DNA from: an uncultured Alphaproteobacteria bacterium
Lineage (GTDB): Bacteria; Pseudomonadota; Alphaproteobacteria; UBA7985; CAJQQZ01
DNA length: 44,619 nt
Reading direction: 5' to 3'
Assembly: GCA_905480575.1 (NCBI GenBank)
Contig: CAJQQZ010000043.1
Span: forward strand, 1 to 44,619
Part shown: one piece after another, positions 1 through 9,589 of the stretch
Position numbering within the stretch: the first letter of the stretch is position 1
How the letters are laid out: the number at the start of each line of letters is the position of its first letter
The notes under the pieces: model-generated
What the model was told of the DNA's origin: nothing
Seen by the model: the letters and a program-made list of their open reading frames with translations, nothing else
Databases searched by the model: none
Made by a program: the position numbers and the translations under genes

Positions 1-957
<957 letters not shown>

Positions 958-1038
958 AACAATTTGGAACGCCTGACTGTATTCCAATATTTCAGGGCAT
1001 GCTTGACGATAAATTTCATGATCGTCGCGAGAGCTTAG

Positions 1039-1386
1039 TCAGTCAGCCGGTTGGGGAGGTACTTTGTTGCCTCCCCCCATTTTTTTCTTCCAAAAACTAT
1101 CTAGATTTTCTGCTCTCACGTTGAACCATTTCTTCTTCCACCGAAAGAATCGGATCTCTGATGTTTGAGCGAGAATGTCTCCCGCCGTACCCACCAGTTT
1201 GTAACCAACCAACGTCCCGCGCTTGAGTTGGCGGTCAAAATCTGTTTCGAAGATGTTAGACCGCACCAAATGAACCGCCTAACGATTATCCCACACAACA
1301 ATATCGCCTGTGGTCCACTTGTGGCGATATGGATGGCTCTTGGTTTGAGTGTGAAAGTACAAAAACCATTCGTGCAATTGATGACG
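1039..1386 (-). pseudogene. Remnant of a TauD/TfdA-type 2-oxoglutarate dioxygenase (C-terminal part only)
   Basis: Reading the minus strand from about 1386 gives a frame with the peptide YRHKWTTGDIVVWDNR, then an in-frame TAG (plus-strand 1279-1281), then AVHLVRSNIFETDFDRQLKRG and on to a stop at 1039. The 'W..GD...WDNR..H' block is the hallmark of the C-terminal half of TauD/TfdA dioxygenases, where the His and Arg bind iron and 2-oxoglutarate. No N-terminal half is present: a stop lies at 1387-1389 and mutY begins its 3' end at 1402. The stop inside the signature motif and the missing N-terminus make this a decayed fragment. The short ATG-started frames that can be drawn here are therefore not genes. 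Confidence 0.6.
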
Positions 1387-1401
1387 TTAGGCCGGAACCC
1401 C

Positions 1402-2493
1402 TTATTTCATCGCGTGTTTAACGATCTTCTTCATTGTTGTTGGTAAAGCTTGATCGACAAGGTTGCGGGGATGGCACCAAAAAGCTTCCTGCCAGTTTTG
1501 GGAGAGGTCCGCGTTAAAGTTTTTCATTTGAGACTTTGCCAGTTTGATTTTCACAACTTTCATTTCGAAATGAAAATGGGTGAAGGTATGCTTGGCTTCT
1601 CCGGCCAACAACTCCCAATCATAGCCTTGGTCCAAGTTCGCTTGCTTCAGACTCTCTTCCAGAGCCTGAGGCTGTTCGACCCAATCACTGGTCGGAACTT
1701 CCATCATCCCGCCCAGCATGGCCTTTTCTTCTCTTCTTCTGAGCAGGATCGAACCATCGTCGGTCTCAATCCAGTAAGCAAAACAGAACTTAGTCGGCTT
1801 GGGCTTTTTAGGCGTCTTCTTTGGCAGGTCCACTGCCGTACCTTTCTCTCGTCCATCACAGAGATCTGATAGCGGACAAAGCATACAAGCCGGTTTCTTC
1901 GGCACACAGATTGTGGCGCCCAAATCCATCATTGCCTGTGCAAAGTCACCGGCTCTCTGATCTGGTGTGACCCAGTCGGTCTTCTCTTTTATCTCAGGCT
2001 TAACTTTGGGAAGTGGCGTGTGGAGATCGAACACTCGGGAGATAACCCGCTCTATATTGCCATCGACGACGACGGCGCGTTGATCAAAAGCGATCGAGGC
2101 GATGGCCGCCGCTGTGTAGGTGCCAACGCCTGGCAGTTTTAGGAGGTCCTGTTCAGCGCTTGGGAAAACACCTTGGCAGTTATCTTGAACAAATTTCGCA
2201 CAGCGATGAAGGTTTCTAGCCCTAGCGTAATAGCCCAGTCCTTGCCATGCATGCAGGACATCGTCCAATTCTGCATTCGCCAGATCACGAAGTCGTGGCC
2301 AAAGGTGAAGGAATCGGGCAAAGTAAGGCCCAACGGTTGCCACAGTTGTTTGCTGTAACATGATCTCAGATAGCCAAACATGGTAGGGATCTGACGTCTC
2401 TCCAGCTTTGGCGCGCCAGGGTAAATCTCGCCGATGCTCGTCGTACCAGCGGAGCAATAAGGGTGCAAATGAACTTCTTTTCTCGCTGGTCAT
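1402..2493 (-). CDS. mutY: A/G-specific adenine DNA glycosylase MutY
   Basis: Removes adenine mispaired with 8-oxoguanine in base excision repair. The 363 residues are the normal MutY length. Visible in order: LPWR motif (24-27), catalytic Glu43 in SEIMLQQT, the helix-hairpin-helix LPGVGTYTAAAI (120-131), catalytic Asp144 in VVVDGNIERV, and the [4Fe-4S] ligands C196, C203, C206 and C212 (C-X6-C-X2-C-X5-C). The C-terminal third is the NUDIX-like 8-oxoG recognition domain. The gene is divergent from the DUF721 gene with only 9 nt between the start codons, so its promoter must lie inside the neighbour. The mutY / DUF721 / thiol oxidoreductase / smc order is common in alphaproteobacteria. Confidence 0.95.
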   Translation of the reverse strand: MTSEKRSSFAPLLLRWYDEHRRDLPWRAKAGETSDPYHVWLSEIMLQQTTVATVGPYFARFLHLWPRLRDLANAELDDVLHAWQGLGYYARARNLHRCAKFVQDNCQGVFPSAEQDLLKLPGVGTYTAAAIASIAFDQRAVVVDGNIERVISRVFDLHTPLPKVKPEIKEKTDWVTPDQRAGDFAQAMMDLGATICVPKKPACMLCPLSDLCDGREKGTAVDLPKKTPKKPKPTKFCFAYWIETDDGSILLRRREEKAMLGGMMEVPTSDWVEQPQALEESLKQANLDQGYDWELLAGEAKHTFTHFHFEMKVVKIKLAKSQMKNFNADLSQNWQEAFWCHPRNLVDQALPTTMKKIVKHAMK

Positions 2494-2502
2494 GGAGTTG
2501 AT

Positions 2503-3084
2503 GTGTCAGATAATCCAAAAGGGGCTAGGGGCGGTCGGATCACCGAGCATGGCTGGGTTCCTGACACAGGAGTAACCCATCGCTATCGAAAAGGGAAGAT
2601 GCGGCCATTGACGGCGACCCTGGCCAAAGTCAATCGCCAGGCTTCGGGAAAACGCAGCCCCATCGAAAGCGAGCTATCCTCCAATTGGCAGGCCGTTGTC
2701 GGTCCAGAGATCGCGCAAATAACACTGCCCCTGGAAATAAAGTTTCCCAGCGCAAAAGAACGCTTAGGCGGCAGCTTGCTGTTGGCAGTTAAAGCAGCGC
2801 GTGCCTTGGAGATACAGCACCGGGAACCTCAGTTGATCGAGAGAATTAACCGATTTCTTGGATATGGTGCGGTTGCGCGCATCAAGTTAAGGCAAGGTTC
2901 AGTTTCATCACCTATTATTGATAGGGTCGAAGAAGTTAAAGAGCTGGAGTCGGTCCCCGAATCCGAGTTAGAAGAATCGGGTATAGACTTCAATCAAGTA
3001 AAAGACCCGGAACTACGCCAAGCTTTGGTTGGCTGGATCGGGGTTTTAGCGGCGAGGAATCGGAAAAAATCCGAGTCGCAATAG
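2503..3084 (+). CDS. DUF721 (DciA-related) family protein
   Basis: Small protein of 193 residues with the DUF721 core at about 45-130 (SNWQAVVGPEIAQIT, then LELQ-type helix ALEIQHREPQLIERINRFLGY). DUF721 includes DciA, which helps load the replicative helicase in many bacteria that lack DnaC; that role is family knowledge and is not shown for this alphaproteobacterial branch. The C-terminal 60 residues are acidic and variable. The GTG start at 2503 is favoured by GGAG at 2494-2497, 5 nt upstream; an ATG overlapping at 2501 is out of frame. The gene is followed by a DsbA-like gene and smc in the same direction, probably one transcription unit. Confidence 0.82.
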   Translation: MSDNPKGARGGRITEHGWVPDTGVTHRYRKGKMRPLTATLAKVNRQASGKRSPIESELSSNWQAVVGPEIAQITLPLEIKFPSAKERLGGSLLLAVKAARALEIQHREPQLIERINRFLGYGAVARIKLRQGSVSSPIIDRVEEVKELESVPESELEESGIDFNQVKDPELRQALVGWIGVLAARNRKKSESQ

Positions 3085-3167
3085 GACTAAACTGTGAGCC
3101 TTTCTTGAGGGCTTGCTTTTATGAATTTCAATCATTAACACAACATTTGGTATGTAGGAGACAAAAA

Positions 3168-3833
3168 TTGCGGAACAGGTTGCGTTTCTTCTTAGGTTTA
3201 TTTTTTGCAATTGGCTTGCTAGCTGGGACTCAGATTGCCCCTAACGCTGCAAATGCGCAGGATGCTACCCCGGCGAGTCAAAACGACGGTGGTACAGGAA
3301 TAGGTGTGTTTGAGGATGACCGAATTCTCGGTGATCTCGATGCTCCGGTGACGATTGTCGAGTATTCTTCAATGACGTGCCCACACTGTGCGGCTTTTCA
3401 CAACGGCGCCTATGATGATGTGGTTAAGGAATACATTGATACTGGCAAAGCTCGCCTGATCTATCGTGATCTACCCTGGAATGGTCTGGCCTTCCGTGCT
3501 GCGCTCGTTTCACGTTGTTTACCGGAAAAGCGTTACTTTCCTTTCGTAAAACGCATTTTCTCTACGCAGGCAGAATGGACAAAACAAGAGGAAGCTGGCC
3601 TCATTCAACTGGCAAGTCTCGCTGGTGTTAATGCCGTGAAATATAGAGAATGCATCGAAGACAAAGCAGAGCAAGAAAAAATCCTGCTTCGTCGCCAGCA
3701 AGCTCTTGAGGAACTCAAAGTTTCTGGAACACCTTATTTCTTCATAAATGGCGAAGCGGTCAACGGTGCACGCAGCATCGATGCATTCCGCAAAGTTATC
3801 GACCGTGCGTTGTCCGACGCAGGCGTTGAATAA
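3168..3833 (+). CDS. Periplasmic DsbA-like thiol:disulfide oxidoreductase
   Basis: A thioredoxin-fold protein (Thioredoxin_4/DsbA group) expected to act on cysteines of exported proteins. The frame extends upstream, but the TTG at 3168 has a good TAGGAG (3155-3160) 7 nt before it and directly precedes a signal peptide: basic NRLR, a hydrophobic FFLGLFFAIGLLAG core and an ANAQ cleavage region. With this start the protein has 221 residues. The redox motif is C71-P-H-C74 in SSMTCPHCAAF, and the cis-proline loop is VSGTPYFFINGEAV near residue 187. It lies between the DUF721 gene and smc, as in many alphaproteobacteria. Whether it is an oxidase or a DsbC/G-type isomerase cannot be decided; no dimerisation domain is visible, which favours the DsbA type. 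Confidence 0.88.
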   Translation: MRNRLRFFLGLFFAIGLLAGTQIAPNAANAQDATPASQNDGGTGIGVFEDDRILGDLDAPVTIVEYSSMTCPHCAAFHNGAYDDVVKEYIDTGKARLIYRDLPWNGLAFRAALVSRCLPEKRYFPFVKRIFSTQAEWTKQEEAGLIQLASLAGVNAVKYRECIEDKAEQEKILLRRQQALEELKVSGTPYFFINGEAVNGARSIDAFRKVIDRALSDAGVE

Positions 3834-3855
3834 AGACTGATTTTCGGGGGATAGC

Positions 3856-6800
3856 TTGGTCAATTTTACAAAATTAAAGCTGCTGGGTTTTAAATCCTTT
3901 GTAGAACCAACCGAGCTTCCCATCCGAACAGGGCTGACAGGTATCGTCGGCCCTAACGGTTGCGGGAAATCGAACCTTGTTGAGGCACTGCGTTGGGTAA
4001 TGGGGGAAACCTCTGCCAAACGCATGCGCGGCTCTGGCATGGAAGATGTCATCTTCAATGGTACAACCGACCGCCCAGCGAGAAATATTGCCGAAGTCCA
4101 TTTAGCTGTTAACAACTCAGACCGGAAAGCACCTGCGGCTTTTGCTGATTTCGATGAAATCGATATCACCCGGCGCATTGAGCGCAATAAGGGCTCAAAC
4201 TACCGCGCTAACGGCAAGGAAGTCAGAGCTAGAGATGTACAGTTACTCTTCGCTGATTTGGCGTCCGGCGCTGGCTCGTCTGCGCTTGTTGGTCAGGGCA
4301 AAATCGGTGCGCTGATCAATGCTAAGGCTACCGAGCGCCGCTCTATTCTGGAAGAAGCCGCAGGGATTACGGGTCTCTATAGTCGCCGTCATGAAGCCGA
4401 GTTGCGACTGAGAGCGGCGGAGACCAATCTTACCCGTCTTGAAGACGTGATGGACGCTTTGGGTTCGCAGTTGCGAAGCCTGAAGAAGCAAACCCAGCAA
4501 GCCAACAGATACCGCGAAATTTCCTCGCAGATTCGCAAACAACAGGCTTTGTTGTTCTACGTTGATTGGTTGACAGCGAAAAACGCTCAAGAAAAAGCCA
4601 ATCAAGCTTACAACCAAGCTGAACAAGAAGTAGCACAACGGATCGAACGAGTTGCTTCTGCTAGTCGGGAACAAGCTCAAGCCGCCTCTGCCTTGCCGGA
4701 ACTCAGAAAGCAAGAAGCGGAAGCGGGCGCTGCTTTGCAGAGATTGCTGGTTGAGCGTGATCGCCTGACCCAAGAGAAGAACCGCATTGCACAAGAGAAG
4801 GCCAAAACGGCTGAAGCCCTTGATCAGGCTAAGAGCGATGTTGAGCGGGAAGAAAAGCGCTTCATTGAAGCTGAGCATTTGTTGCTCGCTCTAGAGCGTG
4901 AACAGCTCGAGCTGGAAAAAGACGACTCAATCAAAGACGGCGAAGTCGAAGAAGCAAAAGAAGCCTCAGAGAAACAGCAAGTTGTCGTCCAAGAACTCCA
5001 GCAAAAGGTCACTGAGCTGACACGTCAGAAAGCGCAATTTGCCGCCGACCAGGCCGCTGCTCAGCGCCGCTTGAGTGAGCTAAGCCGTCAAAAAGACCAA
5101 GGTGAAAACAAACTTGCTCAATTCCAAAGTCGTTTAAAGCAGCTCGAAGAGAAACTGATAGAGCCAGATTTGTTCGATCAGATTAAAACTGATGCCCGCA
5201 AGGCCGGTGAGCATCTGGATCAGGTTCGTGAAAACCTGGAGACAGCCGAAAGCCAGTTGGCTGAAGAGCGCGAACGGGCGGAAGAGGGACGATCTGGCCT
5301 TCAAGAAGTCGAAGGCTACGTTCAGGAAATTCTTGCTGAGATCAAAGGTCTCGAAGCACTTTCACAGTCCGAAGGTGGTGAAATTGAAGGCGAGCCTGTT
5401 CTAGGGCAAATCAAAGTTCAGCCGGGTTACGAGACCGCGCTCGCTGCGGCGATGGGGGCCTTCCTCGACTACCCACTTTCAAGCGACGATGGCACCAGTG
5501 GTTGGCGTGCGGGCAGTACACCGGCACCGGCCTTTGCGTCGGGACAAAAAACGCTTGGCGAAGTAACAGACGCACCGGCCGCAATCGGGTCAGCACTGAC
5601 TTCCGTTGCGGTCGTTGAAAATGACGATGATGGAGATCGTTTGCAAGCGAGCCTAGTTGCTGGCCAATCGCTGGTTTCCAAGTCAGGCCGCTATTGGCGC
5701 TGGGACGGTCTGCACCTTATGCCAGGGCAACAGGACACTTCTGCCGCGGTTAAGCTGGAGCAGAAAAACCGCCTCGAGCAACTGCGTAAAGATTTAACAG
5801 CGAGAGAAGCCGATCTAGAGATTGAGAAGTCTCGCCAAGAAGGTGCCAACGAGAAACTGCAACGAGCTGTCGAGCGTGAACGTTCCCTCAGAGATGACGT
5901 CAAGCAGGCCTATCAAGCCTTTGCAGAAGCAAAAGACAAACAAGCCACCGCGGAAAAAGATAATTCCAACGCGCAAACGCAGCTCGATTCAGTTAATCGT
6001 GAAATCGAAAGACTGAGAGAAAGCTTGGATGAAATTTCTGCTGCTAACCTAATAGCAGAGCAAGAAGCCGAGACTTCAGACGCCCAGGAGCACCTGGACG
6101 GTGAGATAAAAGTCGCTGATTTAGATTTGGATGCAGCGCGGTCCATTCTTGCCGACAAGAATGCTCATTACATCGGCCTCACCAAAGAGCTGGAGTTGAA
6201 GCAACAACGCGCAACCCGCATTGCCAATGAAATTACTCAATGGAACCAACGGAAATTTGACGCCGAGCGCCACAAGAAAGAACTGGCGGTTCGTGTGGGG
6301 GATCTAACCTCTGCCTTGTCGGAGTTGGAAGCCGCACCTGACACGATTACTGAGAAGCTTGTCGTTTTGGCTGAAACCATCGACCAAGCATCCATCAAAC
6401 GTAAGAAGATGGGTGACTTGCTGGTCGAAGGAGAAACCAGACAGAGAGATGCAGATGAAGCATTGAGGAATGCTGAACGGGCGGCCTCTGAGGCTCGGGA
6501 AACCCGCGCGCGCTTGGATGCAGAGAAGCTGCACACGAAAGAACGCATGGACGATTTGTTAACGCAAATTCATGATCGCCTTGCTGTCGTGCCAGAAAAA
6601 CTGCCCGAATTGGCTGAAGTTGACGCGGAAAGTAAGTTGCCACCGCGCGGAGAAATTCAGACCAAGTACCAACGCTTTATTCGTGAACGCGATGCCATGG
6701 GTGCGGTGAACCTGCGCGCGGAACAAGAAACGGAAGAACTGCGCTCTGAGTTGGTCCAGATGGAAAGTGAGCAAGCAGACCTTATGGCTGCTATCGAAAA

Positions 6801-7323
6801 ACTTCGAGGCTCTATCGGTGAGCTTAACAAAGAAGGTCGCGCACGTCTTCTCGACGCTTTTGAATTGGTGAACGAGCGTTTTGGTGTTCTCTTTACCAAG
6901 CTCTTCGGTGGTGGTTCAGCACGGCTTGAGTTGATCGGCAGTTCTGATCCCTTAGAGGCAGGGCTTGAAATTATGGCTTCTCCTCCGGGCAAGAAACTAC
7001 AAACGATTTCTCTGCTGTCAGGCGGTGAGCAGACGATGACGGCAATCGCGCTGCTCTTCGCCGTGTTCATGACCAATCCAGCACCGATTTGCGTGTTGGA
7101 TGAGGTTGACGCGCCGTTGGATGAAGCCAACGTTAACCGTTTCTGCGGCATGGTCAGTGAAATAGCGGAGCAAACCGGCACAGCTTTCCTCGTGATTACC
7201 CACAACCCCGTCACCATGGCGCGTATGGACCGTTTGTTCGGTGTTACCATGGCCGAACGCGGTATATCACAGTTGCTTTCTGTTGATCTTCAAGCCGCCG
7301 CCAAAATGCGAGCTGCGGAATAA
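3856..7323 (+). CDS. smc: Chromosome segregation protein SMC
   Basis: Condensin ATPase that compacts and helps segregate the chromosome. All SMC parts are present in 1155 residues: Walker A GPNGCGKSN (32-40), Q-loop region near GQGKIGALI, a long coiled coil rich in Glu, Gln, Lys and Arg, a hinge at about 510-635, the second coiled coil, the ABC signature LLSGGEQTMTAIAL (about 1053-1066) and Walker B ICVLDEVDAPLDEANV (about 1078). The start is TTG at 3856, with GGGGG at 3846-3850, 5 nt upstream, and the N-terminus VNFTKLKLLGFKSF aligns with other SMC proteins. It ends 7 nt before the stop of the convergent cyclase gene. ScpA and ScpB partners are not in the window. Confidence 0.97.
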   Translation: MVNFTKLKLLGFKSFVEPTELPIRTGLTGIVGPNGCGKSNLVEALRWVMGETSAKRMRGSGMEDVIFNGTTDRPARNIAEVHLAVNNSDRKAPAAFADFDEIDITRRIERNKGSNYRANGKEVRARDVQLLFADLASGAGSSALVGQGKIGALINAKATERRSILEEAAGITGLYSRRHEAELRLRAAETNLTRLEDVMDALGSQLRSLKKQTQQANRYREISSQIRKQQALLFYVDWLTAKNAQEKANQAYNQAEQEVAQRIERVASASREQAQAASALPELRKQEAEAGAALQRLLVERDRLTQEKNRIAQEKAKTAEALDQAKSDVEREEKRFIEAEHLLLALEREQLELEKDDSIKDGEVEEAKEASEKQQVVVQELQQKVTELTRQKAQFAADQAAAQRRLSELSRQKDQGENKLAQFQSRLKQLEEKLIEPDLFDQIKTDARKAGEHLDQVRENLETAESQLAEERERAEEGRSGLQEVEGYVQEILAEIKGLEALSQSEGGEIEGEPVLGQIKVQPGYETALAAAMGAFLDYPLSSDDGTSGWRAGSTPAPAFASGQKTLGEVTDAPAAIGSALTSVAVVENDDDGDRLQASLVAGQSLVSKSGRYWRWDGLHLMPGQQDTSAAVKLEQKNRLEQLRKDLTAREADLEIEKSRQEGANEKLQRAVERERSLRDDVKQAYQAFAEAKDKQATAEKDNSNAQTQLDSVNREIERLRESLDEISAANLIAEQEAETSDAQEHLDGEIKVADLDLDAARSILADKNAHYIGLTKELELKQQRATRIANEITQWNQRKFDAERHKKELAVRVGDLTSALSELEAAPDTITEKLVVLAETIDQASIKRKKMGDLLVEGETRQRDADEALRNAERAASEARETRARLDAEKLHTKERMDDLLTQIHDRLAVVPEKLPELAEVDAESKLPPRGEIQTKYQRFIRERDAMGAVNLRAEQETEELRSELVQMESEQADLMAAIEKLRGSIGELNKEGRARLLDAFELVNERFGVLFTKLFGGGSARLELIGSSDPLEAGLEIMASPPGKKLQTISLLSGGEQTMTAIALLFAVFMTNPAPICVLDEVDAPLDEANVNRFCGMVSEIAEQTGTAFLVITHNPVTMARMDRLFGVTMAERGISQLLSVDLQAAAKMRAAE

Positions 7324-7330
7324 GACGGAC

Positions 7331-8719
7331 TTACTTTAAGCCCCATACCGTCACGGGCTTGTTGCGCCCTTTTAGCTGTTGAGGCCCTAAATTGCTTAAA
7401 GGGCGGAGGTCATTGGGATCGGGTATCTGTTCGACCAGATCCTGACTGACGGCCAGTTGTGTCCCTAGTTTCCGGGTTAGCGCCTCCAGACGACTGGCGA
7501 CATTGACCGAATCACCCAGCACGGCATATTCCAAGCGGCGCTCTGATCCGATATCTCCCAGAACGACCTCACCGTAGTGAATACCAATAGATACGATGAT
7601 CGGTGGCAGCCCTTCTGCCGCACGCTGTTGATTCCAGATATCGAAGTTGTTGATGATCGCGATGCCACAAGCGAGGGCGTTGGCGCCATCGTCCGTGCTG
7701 GTTGTTGGGTTGCCAAAAGTAGCCATCAGGCCGTCGCCTAAGAATTTGTCCAATGTGCCGTGGTGATCGAAAACCTGACGCTCTAAACGGCCATGAAACT
7801 GGCGCAGCAGCGCTACCATTTCCGTTGGCTCGAGTTCTTCAGCGATTGGAGTGAAGCCGACAATATCGACAAACATGATCGCGACCTCTTGAGAACGAAC
7901 TTCTGCCAAGGGCTCATTTTGATGGGCAAGTTGTTCCACGATGGTTGGGGAGAAGTGGCGGGCGAGATTTGCCCGCTCTTGAAAAGCGGCGACTTGTCGA
8001 TAGAAGAGTTGCGTATTGCGGCGGCCATTGACCATCAGTATCCCAACAACGATGAGGAAAACGACAACTTCTTGGATGCGAGCGGTTACGTCAAAATCGT
8101 TAGGGTTCAGGATGTCAGCCATGAGGGGATAGTCGCTGAAAGTTGTGGTCATTCTCTCGGTCAATTCTGGCGTATAAACCCCAAAAATCATGGTGAGGGC
8201 GAGGGCCGATCCCCAGAGGAGAACCGTCCAAAACCCAAACATAGAGAGAGTTCGCCAGGAATATCCCAGTGTCCCAGCAGCGACAAAAATGTAAAAATAG
8301 CCAAACTCAAGGAACTGATATTGAAAAGCAGAAGGAAACGTTTGCTCTCTCAGTGGGTTTGGGATGACAAAAATAGCTGTCATCAAAGCGACATCGCAGA
8401 AAATCAGAAACATTTCCCTGCTCGACCGGCCAACAGTACCCGCATTGAGTTGCGCCCAACCGATCAGGGCAAAGGCAACAATTGCTGCCTCGTAGAAGAG
8501 CGCCTCGTACCAACTCGGGTTCAGCATCAGGATCAATACGGCCGAAATAGCGAGCGCAAACCACCGTGCGGTGATGGCAAGCCTTAATCCTTCGCGTTTA
8601 TTGGCAGCAAGAGCTTCGGCAACAAAACTGTTACTCAAGGCAACATCTTGTTCGAGTGGGTCGCTGCTCCTCATGCGCCGCAGGGCTGAAAATGGATTTA
8701 AGACCGACAATTGTGACAT
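7331..8719 (-). CDS. Membrane-anchored class III adenylate cyclase
   Basis: Makes cyclic AMP from ATP. The N-terminal half (residues about 48-240) has six hydrophobic segments and would anchor the protein in the inner membrane; the cyclase domain occupies about 275-440. Catalytic residues are intact: metal-binding Asp285 (FVDIVGF) and Asp329 (FLGDGLMATFG), adenine-selecting Lys325 and Asp403 (EYAVLGDSVNVASR), and Asn406/Arg410 for the transition state. The Lys/Asp pair indicates ATP rather than GTP as substrate. The domain order (six membrane helices then one cyclase domain) resembles mycobacterial and alphaproteobacterial CyaA/Rv1625-like enzymes. It converges tightly on smc and has no obvious operon partner. 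Confidence 0.92.
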   Translation of the reverse strand: MSQLSVLNPFSALRRMRSSDPLEQDVALSNSFVAEALAANKREGLRLAITARWFALAISAVLILMLNPSWYEALFYEAAIVAFALIGWAQLNAGTVGRSSREMFLIFCDVALMTAIFVIPNPLREQTFPSAFQYQFLEFGYFYIFVAAGTLGYSWRTLSMFGFWTVLLWGSALALTMIFGVYTPELTERMTTTFSDYPLMADILNPNDFDVTARIQEVVVFLIVVGILMVNGRRNTQLFYRQVAAFQERANLARHFSPTIVEQLAHQNEPLAEVRSQEVAIMFVDIVGFTPIAEELEPTEMVALLRQFHGRLERQVFDHHGTLDKFLGDGLMATFGNPTTSTDDGANALACGIAIINNFDIWNQQRAAEGLPPIIVSIGIHYGEVVLGDIGSERRLEYAVLGDSVNVASRLEALTRKLGTQLAVSQDLVEQIPDPNDLRPLSNLGPQQLKGRNKPVTVWGLK

Positions 8720-8791
8720 CGAAACTTCTTCTCATTTATGATCAAAGTTAGGATAGCCTAAAACACCGATGCTGGCTTCCTATAAGGTGGA

Positions 8792-9538
8792 CTATTCCGA
8801 TTTAGATCCTTGTTCTAAGAATCTAGAGACATAATCATCACAAAGTAAAATCGTGTGGCTGTTGCGCCTCCATTCTGCCTCTTGGTCACAGTGATCAAAG
8901 TTAAGGGTTATCTGTGAATGCCAATCAAATCGGCTGGCAAAGATTGCAATCCTTTCCAAAAGACCATTTTTCATCATGGCCTTTTTCATTGGTCCTTCAC
9001 CATAAATGACATTTACTTCGCGGGACAGCATTCCCTCTGGCATCCAAAGCGGGGACAGGGTTCGTCGCCAACTGCGTTCAACCTCTGGCGACGTAGTCTG
9101 ACATTTTCCCGCTTCGGACTGGCTAAAGCGGAACAGTTCCATAAAATCATGATTGTCTTCGGGATCAGAGCCGTAAAAGTGGCAAAGGGATCTAAAGGCC
9201 CGCCGGCGATCCAAAGGATACTCGCCTTGCAGGTCACGATCACGAAGCCCAGCTTGCTTGCTTTCCAAAAGCCAAGAAAGTGCCCGATCTTGCACGATTT
9301 CTTTTGCTTTTGTCGAGTCGAACTTACGGGTGTAGAAGGTTGCAAAATTGTCGGCCATTACTTCTTCGTTGCCCAAAACGGGCAGATCGAATTCGCGGAT
9401 CAGGGCATGGGCCAGTTCGTGCAGCAGGACGTGGGTTGCTACATTTTCAGCAAATTTTGAAAGTACGACGTCATTGCTGGCGGAAGCGGGCGGTGGGGAA
9501 ATAAACAGCATAATCATCAGTGCAATCAATTTCTTCAT
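8792..9538 (-). CDS. Secreted DUF4344 putative metallopeptidase
   Basis: A 248-residue protein with a signal peptide (MKKLIALMIMLFISPPPASA) and the zinc-peptidase signature HELAHALI at about residues 38-45, followed by an EEVMADNFAT segment that could supply a third ligand. This pattern matches the DUF4344 family, described as putative metallopeptidases; substrate unknown. Conserved family features such as the DLQGEYPLDRRR and CHFYGSDP stretches are also visible. It sits on the minus strand between the cyclase and the LuxR/hydrolase gene, with gaps of about 70 and 50 nt, so co-transcription with the LuxR/hydrolase gene is possible. Activity is inferred only from HExxH. Confidence 0.75.
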   Translation of the reverse strand: MKKLIALMIMLFISPPPASASNDVVLSKFAENVATHVLLHELAHALIREFDLPVLGNEEVMADNFATFYTRKFDSTKAKEIVQDRALSWLLESKQAGLRDRDLQGEYPLDRRRAFRSLCHFYGSDPEDNHDFMELFRFSQSEAGKCQTTSPEVERSWRRTLSPLWMPEGMLSREVNVIYGEGPMKKAMMKNGLLERIAIFASRFDWHSQITLNFDHCDQEAEWRRNSHTILLCDDYVSRFLEQGSKSE

Positions 9539-9589
9539 TGTGCAGTTCGCCTTTCACTAAGAATGAGAGTTACAATTTAGCGCAGTTCC

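Noticed and set aside
1165-1446. 93-codon plus-strand frame
   Set aside because: Antisense to the TauD-type remnant and to the end of mutY; no family pattern.
3519-4187. 222-codon open frame on the minus strand
   Set aside because: Spans the end of the DsbA-like gene and the start of smc in antisense; no domain pattern.
6657-7250. 197-codon open frame on the minus strand
   Set aside because: Antisense to the ATPase head of smc; Ser/Arg-rich translation typical of a shadow frame.
7793-8587. 264-codon open frame on the plus strand
   Set aside because: It lies antisense inside the adenylate cyclase gene, whose protein has all catalytic motifs. The plus-strand translation has no recognisable family pattern.
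8748-8761. TTAGG-ATAG-CCTAA small inverted repeat between the cyclase and DUF4344 genes
   Set aside because: Only five pairs and no T-run; too weak to call a terminator or operator.
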